In this document: in pieces, positions 59,953-64,000 of the stretch
Layout: every line of letters begins with the position of its first letter
Position numbering within the stretch: position 1 is the first letter of the stretch
NCBI GenBank assembly: GCA_963845975.1
Contig: CAWJUD010000001.1
Coordinates: forward strand, 682,001 to 746,000
From: JBEKIK01 sp963845975
Lineage (GTDB): Bacteria > Planctomycetota > Planctomycetia > Pirellulales > Thermoguttaceae
DNA length: 64,000 bases
Direction: 5' to 3'
Translations under genes and position numbers: made by a program
Notes under the pieces: model-generated
Databases searched by the model: none
Told to the model about the DNA's origin: nothing
Seen by the model: only the letters and a program-made list of their open reading frames with translations

Positions 59953-62100
59953 ATGAAAACAATTCAAATAAAAAACCAGAAAATCACCGTCCATCAATAC
60001 CACACGCTGATTGTCGGGGCGGGGGCGGCGGGGATGAATTGCGCGGTGCATCTGTATGAGTTCATGACGCAAAAGGGCGTGGAAAAAGCGGAGAAAAAGA
60101 TCGGCGTTATCACCGCCGGTATCGGGCTGGGGGCGTCGCGGATGAGCGGGTCGGACAAGCAGACGTACTACAAGTTGGGCACCAGTCCCGACGTGGCCGA
60201 CAGCGCCGAGGATTTCGCCAAAAGCATCACTGCCGCCGGATGCGTGCACCACGACCTTGCATTGGCCGAGGGAGTCGGGTCGCTGCGGGAGTTTTATCAC
60301 CTGGTCCAGGCCGGCGTGCCCTTTCCGCACGACGCCCAGGGAAGCTACATGGGGTACAAGACCGATCACGATCCGTATCAGCGGGCAACATCCGCCGGTC
60401 CGAAGACCAGCAAATTCATGAGCGAGTGTCTGCAACGTCAGGTGGAGCAATATAAAATCGCCATTCACGACAACCAGGAGGTCGCCCGGCTGATTACGAT
60501 GGTTTCCAATCATGCACGAAGCCCTCACCCTAGCCCTCTCCCAAAGGGAGAGGGGACCAATATTTCTCTACCAAAGGAAGAAGGGACCAATATTTCTCTC
60601 TCAAAGGGAGAGTGGATTATCACTAAGAGGATCGCGGCGGTTGTGACCGTGGACCGCACGCGGATCGATCCGACGGATTATGCGATCAATGTTTTTGCCT
60701 GCGAGAATCTTGTGCTGGCCGCGGGCGGGCCGGGCGAGCTTTATGAAACCACGGTCTACCCCCAGGGGCAGTTTGGCATCCACGGCCTGGCCTTCGAGGC
60801 GGGCCTGGCGGCCGAGAACCTTACCGAATCGCAGTTCGGGCTGGCCAGCATAAAATTTCGCTGGAACGTATCGGGCTCGTACATGCAGGTCATCCCGCGG
60901 ATATACAGCACGGACGCCGACGGATCGAACGAGCGGGAATTTCTGGCCGAGGTCTTTCCCACCATGCGCCAGATGGCAAGCAAGATTTTCATGAAGGGCT
61001 ACCAGTGGCCATTCGACCCGCAGCGGATCGAGAATTTACAGTCCTCGCTTATCGACGTGCTGGTGTTCAACGAAACCCGGCAGGGCCACCGGGTGTTCAT
61101 GGATTTTCTGCACAATCCCGCGGGCAGGGCGGAGATGGAGGCCTTCGATCTGGAGGACCTGGAGCTTGAAGCCCGGATGTATCTGTTATATACCGGCGCC
61201 GTGCAGAAGCGGCCCATCGAACGGCTAAAACACATGAATCCGCTGGCTATAGATATTTTTTCTGAACACGGCATCGACCTGTGGAAGGAGCCGTTGGAAA
61301 TTGCCGTATGCGCCCAGCACAACAACGGCGGGTTCGCGGTCAGCAAGTGGTGGGAATCGAGCATTCCGCACACCTTTGTCATCGGCGAGATGGCCGGCAC
61401 GCACGGCATAAAGCGGCCGGGCGGATCGGCGCTTAACGCCGGGCAGACGGGCGGACTGCGGGCGGCCGAATATATCGCCAATGTTTATTCGCAGGGCAAA
61501 AGAGCGGCGGGCGTTCGGTCGAAAGTATTGGAGGAAAAACTCCAAGGATTCATGGGCGAGATGGAAGCGATGTTCGCCGGCGGCGACGGTCTTGCCGGGG
61601 ATGAGGTGATGGGTGAGATTCGCCGCCGTATGACGGCCGCGGCCGGACATATCCGGCAATTGGACATCGCGCGTGCGGCGCTGGGCCAGGCCGTGGAACT
61701 GTGCCGGCAAATCGGCGGGCGGGGATTTGCGGCCCGATCTGCACAAGAGGCCATTGCCGCCATCCAGGCCCGGCATTTGGCTTTAACCAGTGCGGCGTAC
61801 CTGAAGGCTATTGTAACGCTGTTGGAACAAGGCGGCGGTTCGCGCGGATCGCACCTGGTACTCAGCGAAGATGGAGAGGAAATTCATCCCAGCGTAATCG
61901 ACGAGCGGACCGGGCGGCCCTTGCGTTTCAAGAGAGAAAACGTGGAACTGCGCAAGGAAATCTTGCGCGTCGAGTTCGATCCTGAAAACGAGGACCTGTT
62001 CGCATGCCGCAACGTCGCTCCACGCGCCGCCGGCAAGCCGCCGGCGGCCTTCGAACCCGCCTGGGAGGATTTCCGCGAGGGAAAAATATATCAGCAGTAA
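59953..62100 (+). CDS. FAD-dependent fumarate-reductase-like flavoprotein
   Basis: A 715-residue flavoprotein of the succinate dehydrogenase/fumarate reductase/L-aspartate oxidase group. FAD motif LIVGAGAAGMNCAVHLYEF (residues 18-36), the GIGLGASRMSGSDKQTYYKL loop with covalent or non-covalent flavin region, PGELYETTVYPQGQ, GEMAGTHGIKRPGGSALNAG (FAD-binding Gly-rich end), and C-terminal helices. Residues 190-222 (SPHPSPLPKGEGTNISLPKE, EGTNISLSKGEW) are foreign, encoded by a tandem palindromic repeat in frame. No iron-sulfur or membrane subunit is near, so it is probably a soluble dehydrogenase of a sugar-acid pathway with the SDR and aldolase. Substrate unknown. Confidence 0.78.
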   Translation: MKTIQIKNQKITVHQYHTLIVGAGAAGMNCAVHLYEFMTQKGVEKAEKKIGVITAGIGLGASRMSGSDKQTYYKLGTSPDVADSAEDFAKSITAAGCVHHDLALAEGVGSLREFYHLVQAGVPFPHDAQGSYMGYKTDHDPYQRATSAGPKTSKFMSECLQRQVEQYKIAIHDNQEVARLITMVSNHARSPHPSPLPKGEGTNISLPKEEGTNISLSKGEWIITKRIAAVVTVDRTRIDPTDYAINVFACENLVLAAGGPGELYETTVYPQGQFGIHGLAFEAGLAAENLTESQFGLASIKFRWNVSGSYMQVIPRIYSTDADGSNEREFLAEVFPTMRQMASKIFMKGYQWPFDPQRIENLQSSLIDVLVFNETRQGHRVFMDFLHNPAGRAEMEAFDLEDLELEARMYLLYTGAVQKRPIERLKHMNPLAIDIFSEHGIDLWKEPLEIAVCAQHNNGGFAVSKWWESSIPHTFVIGEMAGTHGIKRPGGSALNAGQTGGLRAAEYIANVYSQGKRAAGVRSKVLEEKLQGFMGEMEAMFAGGDGLAGDEVMGEIRRRMTAAAGHIRQLDIARAALGQAVELCRQIGGRGFAARSAQEAIAAIQARHLALTSAAYLKAIVTLLEQGGGSRGSHLVLSEDGEEIHPSVIDERTGRPLRFKRENVELRKEILRVEFDPENEDLFACRNVAPRAAGKPPAAFEPAWEDFREGKIYQQ
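60522..60613. repeat. Tandem CTCTCCC/GGGAGAG repeat inside the flavoprotein gene
   Basis: CCCTCACCCTAGCCCTCTCC then three units CCAAAGGGAGAGGGGACCAA (TATTTCTCT), the second with GGAAGAAGGG, the third ending TCAAAGGGAGAGTGG. The reading frame is kept, adding about 33 residues. Confidence 0.88.
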
Positions 62101-62119
62101 AAATATTAACAATAAAATT

Positions 62120-62227
62120 CAACACGGAGGCACGGAGTACACGGAGATCAGTGTTCAAATATTAAGAATAATTATTCATTTTAAACATTTCATTTTCGTT
62201 CTCCGTGGTCTCCGTTCCTCCGTGTTG
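62120..62227. repeat. ACGGAG inverted repeat
   Basis: CAACACGGAGGCACGGAGTA (62120, continuing CACGGAG) and mirror CTCCGTGGTCTCCGTTCCTC (62201, continuing CGTGTTG). It separates the flavoprotein and aldolase genes. The CACGGAGG-type repeat recurs in planctomycetes. Confidence 0.75.
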
Positions 62228-62263
62228 ATTAATACAATTTCAATTTATAGAGGAGAAAAAGTT

Positions 62264-62950
62264 ATGGCGCGTTTCAAGCGGTTGGAAGTTTTAAATGCAA
62301 TCGGCCAAACCGGGCTGGTGCCGATTTTTTATAATTCCCAGTTCGAGACGGCGAGGAACATTATTCTGGCCTGCGCTAAGGGAAGGTCGCGGGTGGTCGA
62401 ATTTACCAACCGCGGCGACCGGGCCTGCCAGTTGTTCGTCCAACTGGCCGAGTTCTGCCAGAGGGAACTGCCGGAAGTGATTTTTGGCGCCGGTACGATC
62501 CTTGACGCGCCCACGGCGGCGATGTACATATCGGCGGGCGCTAATTTCATAGTAGGGCCGACGCTCAACCCCGAGGTCGCCCGGCTCTGCAATCGCCGCA
62601 AAATAGCCTATATCCCCGGGTGCGGCACGGCGACCGAGATCTCCGACGCCGAAGAACTGGGCGCGGAGATCGTAAAAATCTTTCCCGGCGGGACCTTGGG
62701 CGGGCCGGATTTCGTCAAGGCCCTGTTAGGCCCGTGCCCTTGGACCAGCATGATGACCACCGGCGGCGTGGAAGACACACGCGAGTGCCTGGAAACGTGG
62801 TTTACGGCCGGCATAACCTGCGTGGGCATGAGCTCGAATTTGATTAAAAGCGACCTTGTGGCGGCCAGCGATTTTCAGGCCATCACCCTAAATGTGCAGA
62901 AAGTGATAAATTGGATCGCCGAAATCCGGCAAAAGAGCAAGCGGAAATGA
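62264..62950 (+). CDS. eda: KDPG/KHG aldolase
   Basis: A 228-residue class I aldolase. Glu47 and Arg50 in VEFTNRGDRA match E. coli Eda Glu45/Arg49; GAGTILD, VGPTLNPEVARLCN, YIPGCGTATE, and Lys138 (Schiff base) in VKIFPGG. It cleaves 2-keto-3-deoxy-6-phosphogluconate or 4-hydroxy-2-oxoglutarate. AGAGGAG stands 9 bases before the ATG at 62264. With the upstream SDR and flavoprotein it suggests catabolism of a sugar acid; the kinase and dehydratase are not in the window. Confidence 0.9.
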   Translation: MARFKRLEVLNAIGQTGLVPIFYNSQFETARNIILACAKGRSRVVEFTNRGDRACQLFVQLAEFCQRELPEVIFGAGTILDAPTAAMYISAGANFIVGPTLNPEVARLCNRRKIAYIPGCGTATEISDAEELGAEIVKIFPGGTLGGPDFVKALLGPCPWTSMMTTGGVEDTRECLETWFTAGITCVGMSSNLIKSDLVAASDFQAITLNVQKVINWIAEIRQKSKRK

Positions 62951-62997
62951 ACGCTAAAACGGTATGTGTTTCTGTTAATGAAGTTTTGCAAATTACT

Positions 62998-63113
62998 CCC
63001 CTCTCCTCTTGGGAGAGGGGCAGGGGGTGAGGGCCTGGATAGATATTACAGGTAAAGTAAACCGTTTTGCCCTGAAAGCCCTCACCCTAACCCTCTCCCA
63101 ATGGGGGAGGGGA
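62998..63113. repeat. Inverted pair of CTCTCCC/GGGAGAG repeats, no cargo
   Basis: CCCCTCTCCTCTTGGGAGAG then GGGCAGGGGGTGAGGG (62998-63034), and GCCCTCACCCTAACCCTCTC then CCAATGGGGGAGGGG (63078-63113), inverted, 43 bases apart. This is the same geometry as the pair around the zinc-ribbon/NDT-like gene, but without a gene between. Confidence 0.85.
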
Positions 63114-63142
63114 CTTTGCTTTTCCCTTTTGCAAAACTGCAG

Positions 63143-64000
63143 TTAAGGGATAAAAAACAGGGGTGGCCGTTTTTCTGCTTTCACTTTACCCGGCATGACT
63201 TCTATCCGCGGGGGCGAATGCAATTCCACCCTCAGCTTGTCGCGTTCGCTGGCAATGCTGTCCAAAGATTTATCGCGAACCATAATGTCCGCCCGCAACA
63301 TTTCCACTTCAACCGAGGAACTGCCGAATTGCTCGGCTTGTTTTTTCAGGTGTTGCACTTCTTCATCGATATTTTTCTGCTGCTTGTTGGTGATCTCGAT
63401 GGCCGCTTCCAGGCGTTTGATTTCTTTTTCCACGTCGGTTTGCCGCTTGTGGAGGATTTCCTCGCGAATTTGCGAAATCCGCTCGGCGTAATCCTTTTTT
63501 AAGCGATCTAATTCGGCTTGTCGTTTTTCAGCGTCTTTACCGGATTTGTCTTCAGTCGCCTGCGTTTGCGAAGCGGACTCCTTATCGGCTTTCCGATCCA
63601 AGATTTCCTGGGATAATCTTTTCAAGACCGGATCGGACGGTGCGAATATTTCGCACTCGACGTCGGAAATATCGGCATTTTTCACGGCCTGAAGCTCGGC
63701 CTGGCGGGAAGCCAGTTCGCTGCGCAGGCGGCTGACCTCGATATCGCGCTGGGCCAATTGTTGCCGATAGGTTGCCAGTTCTTCCAGGGTGAGCTTTTGT
63801 TTCAAGTTCAGGTTTCCCTGTTCCGACGTTCCCAATTGTTCGGCCAATTGCTTAAGTTGGTTGCGCTTGTTGCGGACTTCCTGTTCCTTATCAGTGTAAA
63901 GTCGTTCGAGTTCGCTTAAGCGCTGGCGGCGTTTTTCCATTTCAGCATCGACAATTTCCGCCTTGTAGGCATCGACGACCGCCGTAACTATATCGGATGC
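63143..64000 (-). CDS. Coiled-coil protein, Wzz/chain-length-determinant-like, partial
   Basis: The frame is open at the right edge of the window; 285 residues are visible and the N-terminus is missing. Beginning ASDIVTAVVDAYKAEIVDAE, it is a nearly continuous coiled coil (RQRLSELERLYTDKEQEVRN, KRNQLKQLAEQLG, ERISQIREEILHKRQTDVEK) up to residue 245, then a basic tail PGKVKAEKRPPLFFIP. VVDAYxxEIVxxE before the coil is typical of Wzz/GumC polysaccharide co-polymerase proteins in planctomycetes, which set chain length of exported glycans at the inner membrane. The missing part would hold the first membrane helix. Confidence 0.7.
   Translation of the reverse strand, partial: ASDIVTAVVDAYKAEIVDAEMEKRRQRLSELERLYTDKEQEVRNKRNQLKQLAEQLGTSEQGNLNLKQKLTLEELATYRQQLAQRDIEVSRLRSELASRQAELQAVKNADISDVECEIFAPSDPVLKRLSQEILDRKADKESASQTQATEDKSGKDAEKRQAELDRLKKDYAERISQIREEILHKRQTDVEKEIKRLEAAIEITNKQQKNIDEEVQHLKKQAEQFGSSSVEVEMLRADIMVRDKSLDSIASERDKLRVELHSPPRIEVMPGKVKAEKRPPLFFIP

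Overview
The window looks like chromosomal DNA of a planctomycete (Planctomycetota, perhaps near Pirellulales). The clues are a C-terminal SHD1 domain at the left edge, families seen mostly in planctomycetes (leucine-rich repeat protein, Tyr/Pro-rich secreted protein, DUF1570-like lipoprotein, small conserved proteins), long Rhs proteins, many short palindromic repeats, and core genes of about 55-60% G+C mixed with AT-rich accessory genes. No rRNA, tRNA or CRISPR array was recognised.

Left part (1-10.7 kb). A nucleotidyltransferase-like gene (DUF6932 type) with a tightly linked partner, then a phage capsid remnant with a good terminator. A leftward operon follows: WecE-type sugar aminotransferase, a remnant of a second aminotransferase, a GNAT acyltransferase, acyl carrier protein, ketoacyl synthase III, SDR reductase and a membrane-anchored GT2 transferase. 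I read it as a pathway that builds a short acyl chain on ACP and attaches it to an amino sugar, like the viosamine islands. A large membrane protein is divergent.

Accessory region (10.9-20 kb). An orphan McrB-like N-terminal domain, a truncated IS256 transposase, an Rhs polymorphic toxin with duplicated immunity protein, a displaced Rhs fragment fused to an immunity start, a truncated IS5-family element that cuts the Rhs 5' end, a degraded IS66-accessory-like gene, and a dead SGNH hydrolase with two in-frame TGA codons and a lost catalytic serine.

Middle (20-43 kb). Small membrane proteins, an NAD(P)-binding protein, lipoproteins, a GT4 transferase, two toxin-antitoxin pairs (PIN/coiled coil; Doc/antitoxin), IspG, XerC, a YfhO-like membrane protein, a one-polypeptide type IIG restriction-modification enzyme, and two response regulators. 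Three copies of one palindromic repeat alternate with single genes or a TA pair at 26.3-27.9 kb, like cassettes.

Right part (43-64 kb). NIF3 protein, GT2, a BshC-reminiscent protein, transketolase, DUF3467 protein, dihydrolipoamide dehydrogenase, LRR protein, FtsK with a very acidic tail, then SDR + FAD flavoprotein + KDPG-type aldolase, probably sugar-acid catabolism. That run is interrupted by an AT-rich zinc-ribbon/deoxyribosyltransferase-like gene lying between inverted palindromic repeats. The last gene is a coiled-coil, Wzz-like protein running off the edge.

Two themes cut across the window. A CTCTCCC/GGGAGAG palindromic repeat sits in frame inside several coding sequences. Several housekeeping genes (tkt, ispG, SDR, yfhO-like) carry single-base-deletion frameshifts, so part of the apparent decay may be assembly error.
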